DNA from: Nonomuraea soli
Lineage (GTDB): Bacteria > Actinomycetota > Actinomycetes > Streptosporangiales > Streptosporangiaceae
Direction of reading: 5' to 3'
Length of the DNA: 64,000 nucleotides
Assembly (NCBI RefSeq): GCF_013761175.1
Contig: NZ_JACDUR010000005.1
Coordinates: 32,873 to 96,872, forward strand
Part shown: piece by piece, positions 34,205 to 42,297 of the stretch
How positions within the stretch are numbered: position 1 is the stretch's first letter
Layout of the letters: every line of letters starts with the position of its first letter
The notes under the pieces: generated by a model
Told to the model about the DNA's origin: nothing
The model's input: the letters and a program-made list of their open reading frames with translations, nothing else
The model's database searches: none
Position numbers and translations under genes: made by a program

Positions 34205-35040
34205 CGGGGGAAGACGATCGTCTTGTGCCCGTCGAGGACCACCCGCTGCTCGGCGTGCCACTTGACCGCCCGGGCCAGCGCGACGCACTCGACGTCACGG
34301 CCGATGGCGACCAGGTCGGCCGCCGAGTGGCTGTGGTTCACCCTGGCCACCTCCTGCTCGATGATCGGCCCCTCGTCGAGGTCGGAGGTGACGTAGTGGG
34401 CGGTGGCGCCGATGAGCTTGACGCCGCGGGCATGCGCCTGGTGGTACGGCTTGGCGCCCTTGAACGACGGCAGGAACGAGTGGTGGATGTTGATCGCCCG
34501 CCCGGAGAGCTTCTCGCACAGGTCGGCGGAGAGCACCTGCATGTAGCGGGCCAGCACCACCAGGTCGACCCGGTACGACTCGACCAGCGAGAGGATCTCG
34601 GCCTCCTGGCGCGGCTTGGTCTCGGGCGTGACCGGCAGGTGGTGGTAGTCGATCCCGTAGGACTGGGTCAGGGGGCGCAGGTCGGGGTGGTTGGAGGCCA
34701 CGGCGACGATCTCGATGTCGAGCAGCTTCGAGCGCACCCGGAACAGCAGGTCGTGCAGGCAGTGGTCGAACTTGCTGACCAGCACGAGCACACGGGGCTT
34801 GACGGCCAGGTCGCGCAGCTGGAAGTCCATGACGAACTCGGGGGCCAGGGCGGCGAAGGCCGGGGTCAGGTCGTCGAGACCGACCGGCGAGGTGAACTGG
34901 ACGCGCATGTGGAACCGTTCGTCACCGAACTGCTGGCTCTCGGTGATGTTGCATCCCTGCTCGGCCAGGAGGCCGGAAACAGCGGCGACGACGCCGGGCC
35001 GGTCGGGGCACGACAAAGTCAGGACGTATTCGGCGCTCAT
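34201..35040 (-). CDS. purU: Formyltetrahydrofolate deformylase
   Basis: Hydrolyses 10-formyl-THF to formate and THF, feeding formate to purine synthesis and balancing one-carbon pools. It has 279 aa. An N-terminal ACT domain (YVLTLSCPDRPGVVAAVSGL) is followed by the formyltransferase domain. There, VVLARYMQVLS, the catalytic INIHHSFLPSFKGA and GATAHYVTSDLDEGPII are all present. ATG at 35040 is used because AGGGTGAGGGAA precedes it. The TmrB-like gene is coupled downstream. Confidence 0.95.
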   Translation of the reverse strand: MSAEYVLTLSCPDRPGVVAAVSGLLAEQGCNITESQQFGDERFHMRVQFTSPVGLDDLTPAFAALAPEFVMDFQLRDLAVKPRVLVLVSKFDHCLHDLLFRVRSKLLDIEIVAVASNHPDLRPLTQSYGIDYHHLPVTPETKPRQEAEILSLVESYRVDLVVLARYMQVLSADLCEKLSGRAINIHHSFLPSFKGAKPYHQAHARGVKLIGATAHYVTSDLDEGPIIEQEVARVNHSHSAADLVAIGRDVECVALARAVKWHAEQRVVLDGHKTIVFPR

Positions 35041-35105
35041 TTCCCTCACCCTTGTGACTCATCCAAGGACACACTGATCAGGGCAGAGTACAACCCTCGC
35101 TTTGG

Positions 35106-36605
35106 CTACCTTATCCCGATCCGCAATTCGACCTGGGTGCCCTGGCAGGCCTTCGCACCGGCGGCCGGGGTGAGGGCGGCGACCTTGCCGACCCAGTCGG
35201 GGCCGCTCTGGTAGCCGACCTTGACGGTGAAGCCCGCCTTCTCGACGGCGGCCTGGCCGTCCTTGAGCGGCCAGCCTCGCGCGTCGGGGATGCGGGCGGT
35301 CCTGGCTCCCATGACCAGGTCGACGCCGCCGGAGCGCAGGGTGGCCCTGACCACGCGGCCGGGGGTGACGCCTTCGGCGCAGGAGGGGGTGACGGTGCCG
35401 AGCCGTAGCCCGGCGGCCTCGATCCTGGCCAGCGCCGCCGTACGGTCGAGGCCGTCGACGGCGGGAAGGACGGGCGGCACAGGCGGCGTCGAGGCCGCCG
35501 GTGTGACGGAGGCGCCCGGCTGGGTCCGCACGGCTCCCGTGGCCGACGGCTCTCCGGCCTGGGCCGGCACGGCGCCCGTGGCCGACGGCTCCCCGGCCTG
35601 GGCCGGCATCGCTCCCGTGGCCGACACCTGGCCGCTCGTGGCCAGTGTGGTGGTGCCCGTCCACGACTGCGCGGCCGCCAATGCCCCGGCGCCGCTGCCC
35701 ACCAGGAGCGCCACCGCCGCGGTGAGCGCGGAGCGGCCCAGCCGCCCGCCGCGCCCGCCCGGCCTGGTCATCGAGGCGGCGCCGGCCAGGTCCGAGGGCC
35801 TGCCGCCCAGCAATGTCAGCAGCACCTCCTGCGCTGTCGGCCGCCGTCCAGGATCCTTGTCCAGGCACCGCTCGACCAGCTCGCGCAGCGGCTGCTGCAC
35901 CCCGGCGGTCTCGGGCCGCTCGTGCAGCACCCGGTTGATCACCGCCGGGATCGAGTCGTCCCCGAAGGGCGGGGTCCCGGTCGCGGCGACGGCCATCGTC
36001 ACGCCCCACGCGAAGACGTCGGACGCCGCGCCGGCCGGGGTGCCGGTGAGCTGCTCGGGCGCGATGAAGGCGGGTGTGCCGACGATCTGGCTGGTGACGG
36101 TGGCGGGCATGGTGGCGTCACGCGCGATCCCGAAGTCGATCACCCGGGGGCCGTCGGGCCCGAGCAGCACGTTGCCGGGCTTGAAGTCGCGGTGCACGAT
36201 GCCGGCCTGGTGGATCGCGGTGAGCGCGGTGGCCGTCCCGATGGCGAGCCGTTCCAGCGCGCCGTCGCGCAGCGGCCCTGTGGTGGCCACCCGCTCGGCC
36301 AGCGAGGGCCCGTCGATGTACTCACTGATCAGGTACGGCTGGGCCTCCAGCATGCCCGCGTCGAGCACCTGGGCGGTGCAGAAGCGCGCCACCTGCTTGG
36401 CCAGCGCCACCTCCCGCATGAACAGCCGCTGCGCACGCTCGTCCGCCCAGGAGTCGGCGTTGAGCAGCTTGGCGGCGACCCGCTCGCCCGACGGCGTCAC
36501 GGCGAGGTAGACCTCTCCCTGACCGCCGCGGCCGATGCGGCCGAGCAGCCGGTAGGCGCCCAGCTGGGACGGATCGCCAGGGCGCAGGGGGGTAACGGCA
36601 CGCAT
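35106..36605 (-). CDS. PASTA-type serine/threonine protein kinase
   Basis: A 499-aa membrane kinase. Domain 1-270: glycine loop GRIGRGGQGEVY, ATP lysine K46, HRDFKPGN at H138, DFG in VIDFGIA, and APEQ. Then comes one transmembrane helix (about 289-311) and an outer linker containing a 13-residue repeat (GEPSATGAVPAQA). Two PASTA-like modules end the protein: ARIEAAGLRLGTVTPSC and AAVEKAGFTVKVGYQSG. The outer modules probably sense peptidoglycan or lipid II pieces. GGAGGTCGAG precedes the ATG. It is divergent from the phosphate operon. Confidence 0.93.
   Translation of the reverse strand: MRAVTPLRPGDPSQLGAYRLLGRIGRGGQGEVYLAVTPSGERVAAKLLNADSWADERAQRLFMREVALAKQVARFCTAQVLDAGMLEAQPYLISEYIDGPSLAERVATTGPLRDGALERLAIGTATALTAIHQAGIVHRDFKPGNVLLGPDGPRVIDFGIARDATMPATVTSQIVGTPAFIAPEQLTGTPAGAASDVFAWGVTMAVAATGTPPFGDDSIPAVINRVLHERPETAGVQQPLRELVERCLDKDPGRRPTAQEVLLTLLGGRPSDLAGAASMTRPGGRGGRLGRSALTAAVALLVGSGAGALAAAQSWTGTTTLATSGQVSATGAMPAQAGEPSATGAVPAQAGEPSATGAVRTQPGASVTPAASTPPVPPVLPAVDGLDRTAALARIEAAGLRLGTVTPSCAEGVTPGRVVRATLRSGGVDLVMGARTARIPDARGWPLKDGQAAVEKAGFTVKVGYQSGPDWVGKVAALTPAAGAKACQGTQVELRIGIR
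35531..35628 (-). repeat. In-frame 39-base repeat in the kinase linker
   Basis: Units start at 35531, 35570 and 35609 (the last partial). Each encodes a 13-residue unit of the type GEPSATGAVPAQA in the extracellular linker of the PASTA kinase. Copy number could vary between strains and change linker length. Confidence 0.75.
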
Positions 36606-36694
36606 CTCGACCTCCGTAGCGGGTTCCTCCCTATTCGCCGCAGTCGTGCCGTTGGATCAAGATTGCCGACCTGAGTTTCGGGGATGAGTTCCAG

Positions 36695-37633
36695 ATGCCC
36701 TTAGAGCTGCTCGTCGTGCTGGTCGCATGCCTGTTCGCGGTCGTGTCAGGGATGAACGACGGCGGCGCGCTGCTGGCGACGGGGCTGAAGCTGCCGTCGG
36801 TGCGCCCGGCCACCGGCATCGCCACGATCGTGGTGCTCATCGCCGTCGTGCCGGTGTTGTCGCACCGGGTGGCCGAGACGTTCGTGACGAAGCTGGCGGG
36901 CTTCGACGGCGAGGGCGGGCGCCAGGCGATGATGCTGGCGGTGGTGTCGGCGCTGGCCGTGGTGATGGTGCTGAGCCGCCAGGGCCGGCCGACGAGCCTG
37001 ACGCTCGCCATCGTGGGCGCGCTGACCGGGGCGGGGCTCGGCTGGGGGCTGCCGGTCTCCGTGGGCTGGGTGGTGCTGGTGCTGGCCGTCGGCTTCGCCT
37101 CGCCGTTCGCCGGGGCCCTCGCCTCCTGGGCGGCGCTGCGGCTGCTGACCGTCGGCTCCGCCCGCGGCCTGCACCGCTGGCATCGGGCGGCGTTCCTGCT
37201 GGAGTCGGTGGCGTACGCGGCCAACGACGGTCAGAAGATGCTCGCCATCTTCATGATCGCCATGGGCTTATCGGGCGCGCCCCTGTGGGTGACGGCGCTG
37301 AGCGCCGCCCTGTTCGCGGCCGGAGCGTTGTACGGCATGCCGCGGGCGGGCCGCACCCTCTCGCGCGAGATCCTCGCCTCGCGCCCCCTGCACGGCGTGG
37401 CCGCGGAGCTGGGGGCCGGGGTCACGGTGATCGTGTGCGCCGCCGTCGGCATGCCGGTGTCGATGACGCAGGCCATCGCGGGCGGGCTCATCGGCGCGGG
37501 CGTGGCGCAGGGCACCGGGCGGGTGCGCTGGCATGCCGCCCTGAAGATCGTCTCGGCCTGGACGCTCACCCTGCCGGTGAGCCTGGTGATCGCCTTCGCC
37601 GGGGCGTCGTTCGTGAAAGAGGTACTGGTGTGA
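36695..37633 (+). CDS. PiT-family inorganic phosphate transporter
   Basis: A 312-aa membrane protein of the low-affinity phosphate/cation symporter family. The duplicated signature is present: SGMNDGGALLAT near residue 18 and AYAANDGQKML near 174. About eight or nine hydrophobic helices lie along the protein. It is shorter than classical PitA because the central loop is reduced. The last codons overlap the DUF47 gene (GTGTGA), the usual PiT partner. GGGGATGAG is a weak ribosome site before the ATG. Confidence 0.9.
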   Translation: MPLELLVVLVACLFAVVSGMNDGGALLATGLKLPSVRPATGIATIVVLIAVVPVLSHRVAETFVTKLAGFDGEGGRQAMMLAVVSALAVVMVLSRQGRPTSLTLAIVGALTGAGLGWGLPVSVGWVVLVLAVGFASPFAGALASWAALRLLTVGSARGLHRWHRAAFLLESVAYAANDGQKMLAIFMIAMGLSGAPLWVTALSAALFAAGALYGMPRAGRTLSREILASRPLHGVAAELGAGVTVIVCAAVGMPVSMTQAIAGGLIGAGVAQGTGRVRWHAALKIVSAWTLTLPVSLVIAFAGASFVKEVLV

Positions 37634-38262
37634 AGCGACTTCGCCGCATCCGCGATCTGCTGCGCGGGCGCATGGACAGCGCTCTGACGGAGGCCCTGCT
37701 CGGCCAGCTGGAGGCGACCAAGGAGGGCGCCTGGCTGGCCATGGCCATGATCGGCGGCGAGGTCGGCAGGACCGGCGCGCACGAGCAGATGCGCAGCATC
37801 GAGCACCTCGGCGACGAGGAACGCCGCCGCCTGGTCGACGAGCTGCGCGACGCCCTGGTCACCCCGATCGACCGCGAGGACCTGTTCCGCCTGTCGCGCT
37901 CGATCGACGACGTGCTCGACTCGCTGCGCGACTTCGTGCGCGAATCGCATCTGTACAGGGTGCCCGACCAGATCCGCTTCTCTCCCCTGCTCGACCAGGT
38001 GATCGTGGGCATCGACGCTCTGGAGAACGCCGTGCGCGACCTGGCCTCGCGGCCGTCGGCGGTGGTGCACGACGCGCTGGAGGCCAAGAAGGCGGGCGGG
38101 GTGATCAGGCGCATGTATCAGTACGAGATCTCCCGGATCTTCTCCGGTGAGCTCACCGCCGACGCCATGAAGGAACGGGAGCTGGTGCGCCGCCTGGAGA
38201 TCGTCGGCATGGCGATCGGCGAGGCCGCCGACGCGATCGCCGACGGCGCGATGAAACGGTAG
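37630..38262 (+). CDS. DUF47 (PhoU-like) protein, partner of PiT
   Basis: A 210-aa all-helical cytosolic protein of the DUF47/PhoU-like family. It has EHLGDEERRRLVDELRDALVT early, then PIDREDLFRLSRSIDDVLDS, the conserved metal-binding PhoU-type block. It normally sits next to PiT and is thought to control it. The GTG start overlaps the PiT stop by 4 bases, so the two are made together. It ends 9 bases from the convergent nucleotidyltransferase stop. Confidence 0.92.
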   Translation: MKRLRRIRDLLRGRMDSALTEALLGQLEATKEGAWLAMAMIGGEVGRTGAHEQMRSIEHLGDEERRRLVDELRDALVTPIDREDLFRLSRSIDDVLDSLRDFVRESHLYRVPDQIRFSPLLDQVIVGIDALENAVRDLASRPSAVVHDALEAKKAGGVIRRMYQYEISRIFSGELTADAMKERELVRRLEIVGMAIGEAADAIADGAMKR

Positions 38263-38271
38263 CCCGCTCGC

Positions 38272-38796
38272 TCAGCTCTCCAGCGTCCACCTGGCGTAGT
38301 CGGCGGGGATGGGCAGGCCGAACCGCTCGCACAGCGCCTTCACGTCGGCCCAGTCGCCGGCGTCGGCCTCGTAGCCGGTGTGGAAACGCACCAGCCATTC
38401 GGGCGTCACGCAGTCGACCGTCCTGCCGCCGATCTCGCCGCGGCCGGCGAGGGAGCCCGCCGGGTAGGCGTCACCGTTCTCGGCGGGCCCGAGGACGCCG
38501 TCGCCCCCGGCGTCGAAGGTGATGACGTGGAAGTCGATCCGCCTGCCGTGCTCGTCGCCCAGGACGAAGTTCCACGCGCTGGTGTCGGGTCTGGGCACCG
38601 GCCGGTAGCCGAGTGCGGTGAGCGCTCCGGTGACGGCGTCGAGGTGGCGGTGTTCGATGGCGATGTCGAGGTCGGCGTGCGGCCGGGTCTGGGCGCCGAG
38701 GCAGGCGTCGACGCCCCAGCCGCCGTCGATCCACACCCGGGCGCCGGCCTCACGCACCACGTCGAGGAAGCCGAGGACGTCGGCGGCCGTCATCAT
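38272..38796 (-). CDS. Nucleotidyltransferase (aminoglycoside/lincosamide type)
   Basis: A 174-aa protein of the nucleotidyltransferase superfamily. It shows the GGWGVDACLG motif and the metal aspartates in RPHADLDIAIEHR, then RIDFHVITFD. Such proteins include lincosamide nucleotidyltransferases (LnuA group) and many uncharacterised homologues; substrate and resistance role are unproven. An alternative start is the next ATG (38793). It begins 3 bases after the GNAT gene's stop, so the two form an operon. Confidence 0.85.
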   Translation of the reverse strand: MMTAADVLGFLDVVREAGARVWIDGGWGVDACLGAQTRPHADLDIAIEHRHLDAVTGALTALGYRPVPRPDTSAWNFVLGDEHGRRIDFHVITFDAGGDGVLGPAENGDAYPAGSLAGRGEIGGRTVDCVTPEWLVRFHTGYEADAGDWADVKALCERFGLPIPADYARWTLES

Positions 38797-38799
38797 GGC

Positions 38800-39327
38800 C
38801 TAGGAGTTCCAGTCGGGAGGGGTGACGACGCCCGACTCCCAGTCGGAGCGCAGGATGCCGTAGCCGACGGAGTCGTAGACCTTGCCGTCGAGCCCGGGCC
38901 AGCCCTCGCGGTAGTGGGCCTCCTTGGCGAATCCGGCGCGCAGGAAGACGGCCCGCATCGCGAGGTTGTCGTGGCGGGTGGTGCCCTCGATGCGCCGGAT
39001 CTCGGGCCGCGACTCGAACAGGTGGCGCACCAGCCATCTCACGGCCTCGGTGCCGAGCCCCTTGCCCCGGTGGGCGGCACGGATGCGCAGGTCGAACAGC
39101 GGCGTGTCGTCGCTGAAGTCCTGCAGTCTGACCAGTCCGGCACGCTCGCCGCCGGTCACGATCCAGAAGGTGCGCTCGTCATCGTCGTCGTAGTGGCCGG
39201 CGGCGATCCGCGAGCGGACCGCGGCCTCCTGCGGCACGCCGGTGTGGAAGGGCCATGCCTCACCGGTCAGGAAGGCCACGAGGTCGTCGGCGTCGTCGGG
39301 CACGAACGGGATGAAGTCGGCAGTCAT
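38800..39327 (-). CDS. GNAT-family N-acetyltransferase
   Basis: A 175-aa single-domain acetyltransferase. The acetyl-CoA-binding segment reads RAAHRGKGLGTEAVRWL, followed by RIEGTTRHDNLAMRAVFLRA, the classic RimJ/RimL-like layout. The product ends in an YREGW and YDSVGYGILRSDW tail usual for this group. Its substrate is unknown. It is the first gene before the nucleotidyltransferase and may have a TAGAAC box 7 bases upstream, weaker than the other promoter boxes. Confidence 0.92.
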   Translation of the reverse strand: MTADFIPFVPDDADDLVAFLTGEAWPFHTGVPQEAAVRSRIAAGHYDDDDERTFWIVTGGERAGLVRLQDFSDDTPLFDLRIRAAHRGKGLGTEAVRWLVRHLFESRPEIRRIEGTTRHDNLAMRAVFLRAGFAKEAHYREGWPGLDGKVYDSVGYGILRSDWESGVVTPPDWNS

Positions 39328-39368
39328 GCTTGCCGTTCTATCGGATCGCCCGCGGCGGGCGCCTCCCA

Positions 39369-40256
39369 TTATCGGGGCAGGTGAGGAGCCAGGGTGCGCA
39401 GCTGGGTGACGGCGTCGTCGAGATCGGGCCCCTCGGGCGACAGCGGTTGCAGCGCCACGTGGTCGGCGCCGGCCTCGAGGTGGGCGCCGACCCGCTGGGC
39501 GACGGTGGCGGGATCGCCCCAGGCGACGATGGCGTCGATGAGCCGGTCGCTGCCCCCGTCGGCCAGGTCGTCGTCGGAGAAGCCGAGGTGGCGCAGGCTG
39601 TTGGCGTAGTTGGGCATGGCCAGGTAGGCCGTGGTGTGGCGGCGGGCGACCGCTCGCGCCGTCGCCGGGTCGCTCTCGAGGACGAAGGCGTGTTCGGGAG
39701 CCAGGAGCCGGTCGGGTCCGAGGGTCTTGCGCGCGAGCGCGGTGTGCTCCGGCGGCACGAAGTAGGGGTGCGCGCCGTCGGCCTTGTCTCGGGCGAGCTC
39801 CAGCATGCGCGGCCGCAGCGCGGCCAGCAGCGTGGACGGCGGCGGGTCGGCGGCGGGCAGGTTGACCGCGGCCACCTCCATGCCGTCGAGGTAGGCGCTC
39901 ATCGCGGCGACCGGGCGGGAGTAGTCGTGGCCCCGGTTGGCGACCAGCGGGGCGTGGCTGACGCCCACGCCGAGCAGGAAGCGCCCGGGGTAGGCCTCGC
40001 CGAGGGCCGCGGCCCCGGCGGCCATGGCGGTCGCGTCGCGGCCCCAGATGTTGGCGATGCCGCTGCCGACGACGATGCGGGAGGTGGCGGCGAGCAGGAT
40101 GCCCGCGGTGGAGAAGGCCTCCTTGCCGCCCGGCCCTTCGCCGAACCACAACGTGCCGTAGCCGAGGGACTCGATCTCCTGGGCCGCGGCGCGCAGCCGT
40201 TGTGCGGGCGCGCGGCTGAACAGCGGGTGCCACACTCCGAACCGTCCGATGTCCAC
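39369..40256 (-). CDS. LLM-class F420-dependent oxidoreductase (TIGR03620-like)
   Basis: A 295-aa luciferase-fold oxidoreductase. Blocks visible are AQEIESLGYGTLWFGEGPGG, GIANIWGRDATAMAAGAAAL, GRFLLGVGVSHAP and the ADHVALQPL end strand, which match probable F420-dependent enzymes of actinobacteria. Substrate is unknown. The GTG start has GGAGGCGCC directly upstream. It is divergent from the ArsR regulator, whose operator-like repeats lie in the shared 30-70 base promoter region, so it is probably the regulated gene. Confidence 0.9.
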   Translation of the reverse strand: MDIGRFGVWHPLFSRAPAQRLRAAAQEIESLGYGTLWFGEGPGGKEAFSTAGILLAATSRIVVGSGIANIWGRDATAMAAGAAALGEAYPGRFLLGVGVSHAPLVANRGHDYSRPVAAMSAYLDGMEVAAVNLPAADPPPSTLLAALRPRMLELARDKADGAHPYFVPPEHTALARKTLGPDRLLAPEHAFVLESDPATARAVARRHTTAYLAMPNYANSLRHLGFSDDDLADGGSDRLIDAIVAWGDPATVAQRVGAHLEAGADHVALQPLSPEGPDLDDAVTQLRTLAPHLPR

Positions 40257-40270
40257 GGCGCCTCCTCGGG

Positions 40271-40324
40271 TAGGATGTTCGATCGAGATGGAACACTACC
40301 CTAATGTTCGACCGCCGTCGAACA
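40271..40324. promoter_or_regulatory. ArsR/LLM divergent promoter with operator-like repeat
   Basis: TAGGAT (40271-40276) is a -10 box for the ArsR gene. TGTTCGA-N6-TCGAACA (40305-40324) is a perfect 7-base inverted repeat, and ATGTTCGATCG at 40274 repeats one arm. The repeat lies just inside the ArsR frame if ATG 40288 is the start, so it suits autoregulation. Confidence 0.5.
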
Positions 40325-40635
40325 GAGCGCGCACGCTGAACCACACCTCTCCCGTCGAGGTGTCGCTCCAGGCCGCCCTCGACGCCCTCGGTGATCCCGT
40401 GCGCCGGCGCATCGTGCGCGAGCTCGCCTCCCAGCCCGACTGGACCCGGCCGTGCGGCACCTTCACGCACCTGCCGGTCGCCAAGTCGACCCTGAGCCAC
40501 CACTTCTCCGTGCTGCGCAACGTCGGCCTGCTGGAGCAGCGCGACGAGGGCACCAGACGGCTCAACCGCCTGCGCGCGGCGGAGTTCGACGAACGTTTCC
40601 CCGGTCTGCTGGCGCTGGTGCTGCAGGAGCCGTGA
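40288..40635 (+). CDS. ArsR-family winged-helix regulator
   Basis: A 115-aa regulator. The winged helix spans LQAALDALGDPVRRRIVREL to VAKSTLSHHFSVLRNVGLLE and the wing RDEGTRRLNRL, the SmtB/ArsR pattern. No cysteine metal site is seen in the recognition helix (no CVC), so it may answer to an organic ligand or redox instead. The start is uncertain: ATG 40288 or GTG 40360. The second would place the inverted repeat at 40305-40324 upstream of the gene. The divergent LLM oxidoreductase is its likely target. Confidence 0.9.
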   Translation: MEHYPNVRPPSNRARTLNHTSPVEVSLQAALDALGDPVRRRIVRELASQPDWTRPCGTFTHLPVAKSTLSHHFSVLRNVGLLEQRDEGTRRLNRLRAAEFDERFPGLLALVLQEP

Positions 40636-40642
40636 GAGGGCA

Positions 40643-40688
40643 AGAAAAAACCCGGCCCGTGGCGAAGCCGCGAGAGCGGCGGCCGGGT
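40643..40688 (-). terminator. Intrinsic terminator with a U-run
   Basis: On the minus strand, an 8-base stem (ACCCGGCC/GGCCGGGT; 40650-40657 with 40681-40688) with inner pairing is followed by TTTTTTCTTG. It ends the small gene at 40709. It is the most canonical U-run terminator in the window. Confidence 0.8.
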
Positions 40689-40708
40689 GTGATGCGGAAC
40701 CGGGTTCG

Positions 40709-41005
40709 TCAGGACCTGACGGTCAACGACCTGATGTAGGCGGCCGCCTCGTCGGCGTCGAAGAAGTCGGCCGACCGCCCGTGACCGTCGTCCACGTGGA
40801 ACGCCGGCCCCCCGGTGATCTGGGCCTCCCCGACGACGAGCATCGGGCCGCCGTGCTGCGGCGGGTCATACCTGTTCGGGAACAACGCCAGCCGCAGATG
40901 CCGCACCAGGAGGGCGCGGACTCCGCGATCGGCCAGCAGTTCCTGCAGCATGGTCAGTTGCCGCAGCTGTTCGCCCTCCACCCGCTCGGTGACGTCGGCA
41001 CGCAT
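40709..41005 (-). CDS. Small protein of unknown function (98 aa)
   Basis: I do not recognise a family. The protein is soluble, with an N-terminal helix (EQLRQLTMLQELLADRGVRALL) and then a beta-like part with ALFPNRYDPPQHGGPMLVVG and GPAFHVDDGHGRS. The histidine/aspartate-rich loop could be functional but matches no known motif. ATG 41005 is preferred over GTG 41014 because AGGACAGG lies upstream. A proper terminator follows it. It is divergent from the XRE-DUF397 pair and might belong with it, but this is inference. Confidence 0.65.
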   Translation of the reverse strand: MRADVTERVEGEQLRQLTMLQELLADRGVRALLVRHLRLALFPNRYDPPQHGGPMLVVGEAQITGGPAFHVDDGHGRSADFFDADEAAAYIRSLTVRS

Positions 41006-41155
41006 TGGCACCACCTGTCCTTCTCTTGACTGGGATTCTCTCCGCTGACACCAGAATGCACTTGAGTGGCTACTCTAGGTACCGAAACCGCGGACACACT
41101 CTGGATGTGCGTGTGCCGCCACCGTTTGTAGAACCGTGTAGAACCGGAGCCGCCG

Positions 41156-41974
41156 ATGCCCCCTGCACGCGAACTCGACCCGAGCTCCAGCCCGCTGGCG
41201 TTCTTCGGGGCGGAGCTTCGTGAGCATCGGCTTCGCGCCGGGCTCTCGCAGGAGCAGCTGGCCGACCGGCTGAGCTATTCGCTGTCGCTGGTGTGCGCCG
41301 TCGAACTGGCCAGGCGGACTCCTTCGCGCGACTTCGCCGAGCGGGCCGACCAGGTTCTCGAGACCGGGGGCGAGCTGTCCCGGCTGTGGCCGCTGGTGCG
41401 CCAGGCGGTCTATCCCGCCTGGTTCCGCCCGTGGCTGGAGATCGAGCAGACGGCGCGCACGTTGCAGACCTGGCAGCCTCTGCTGATCCCCGGCCTGCTG
41501 CAGACGGAGGACTACGCGCGCGAGGTTCTGCAGCGCGAGCCCGGCGCCACCGCCGAGCAGGCGGAGGAGGCGGTCGCGGCGCGGATGACCCGCCAGTCGG
41601 TCCTGCACAAGCCCGATCCGCCCATGTTCTGGGCGGTCCTCGACGAGTGGATGTTGTATCGGCCCGTCGGCTCGGCGGAGACGATGCGCGGGCAGATGCG
41701 CGCCCTGCGGGACAGCGCGCAGCTGCCCAACGTGACGATCCAGGTGGTGCCCAGGGACAGCCCGGCCGTTCCCGGCCTCACCGGCGCCTTCGTCATCGCC
41801 AAGGTGCCCGCCGAGTCCGACCTGGTCTACCTGGAGTCGGCGGGGGAAGGGTACGTCACCGATCGGCCGGCGGACGTGGAGTCCATCGTCCGCCGCTACG
41901 ACGTGATCCGGTCTCTCGCGTTACCGGTTCACGCGAGTTTACATTTGCTAGCAAAAGCGGAGGAGAGTATATGA
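41156..41974 (+). CDS. XRE-family regulator with DUF5753 domain
   Basis: A 272-aa protein. The N-terminal Xre HTH is HRLRAGLSQEQLADRL followed by SLSLVCAVELARRTP. The rest is the DUF5753 domain, with LEIEQTARTLQTWQPLLIPGLLQTEDYAR and VTIQVVPRDSPAVPGLTGAF. This is the large actinobacterial regulator group that pairs with DUF397 proteins and, in Streptomyces, affects development and antibiotic production. CCGGAG is before the ATG. The DUF397 gene overlaps its stop by 4 bases. Confidence 0.94.
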   Translation: MPPARELDPSSSPLAFFGAELREHRLRAGLSQEQLADRLSYSLSLVCAVELARRTPSRDFAERADQVLETGGELSRLWPLVRQAVYPAWFRPWLEIEQTARTLQTWQPLLIPGLLQTEDYAREVLQREPGATAEQAEEAVAARMTRQSVLHKPDPPMFWAVLDEWMLYRPVGSAETMRGQMRALRDSAQLPNVTIQVVPRDSPAVPGLTGAFVIAKVPAESDLVYLESAGEGYVTDRPADVESIVRRYDVIRSLALPVHASLHLLAKAEESI

Positions 41975-42207
41975 AGGAGCTCAACTGGCGCAAATCCCGT
42001 CGTAGCGGAAGCAACGGCGGAGACTGCGTCGAAGTGGCCGTTCTCGACGCGCCCGAGGACCACGCCACGGCCAAGGCGGACCACGAGCGGCTGTTCGTGA
42101 TGCGCGACTCCAAGGACCCCGAAGGTCCGAGGCTGTACTTCACGCCGGCCGAGTGGGAGGCCTTCCTCCTCGGCATGAAGGACGGCGAGTTCGACAACCT
42201 GAGCTAA
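41971..42207 (+). CDS. DUF397 protein, partner of the XRE regulator
   Basis: A 78-aa protein with the DUF397 signature: NWRKSRRSGSNGGDCVEVA, then VMRDSKDPEGPRLYFTPAEW and EAFLLGMKDGEFD. The family always follows or neighbours XRE-DUF5753 genes; some pairs behave like toxin-antitoxin or anti-regulator sets. Its ATG overlaps the regulator stop (ATGA), with GGAGGAGAG as ribosome site. A hairpin terminator follows. Confidence 0.95.
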   Translation: MKELNWRKSRRSGSNGGDCVEVAVLDAPEDHATAKADHERLFVMRDSKDPEGPRLYFTPAEWEAFLLGMKDGEFDNLS

Positions 42208-42220
42208 TTAAGCCGGGTTT

Positions 42221-42260
42221 GTCCCCTTTGTGAGGGGACGCTACTTTCTTTACGCTTTGT
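42221..42260 (+). terminator. Terminator of the XRE-DUF397 pair
   Basis: 7-base stem GTCCCCT/AGGGGAC (42221-42227 with 42233-42239), loop TTGTG, then a T-rich run. Confidence 0.65.
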
Positions 42261-42270
42261 ACCGTTCCAA

Positions 42271-42294
42271 CGGCGGGGTCGCGCCACCCCGCCG
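42271..42294 (-). terminator. Terminator of the minus-strand hydrolase-like gene
   Basis: Perfect 9-base stem CGGCGGGGT/ACCCCGCCG (42271-42279 with 42286-42294), 6-base loop, 3 bases past the stop of the gene at 42298. No U-run. Confidence 0.55.
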
Positions 42295-42297
42295 GAG

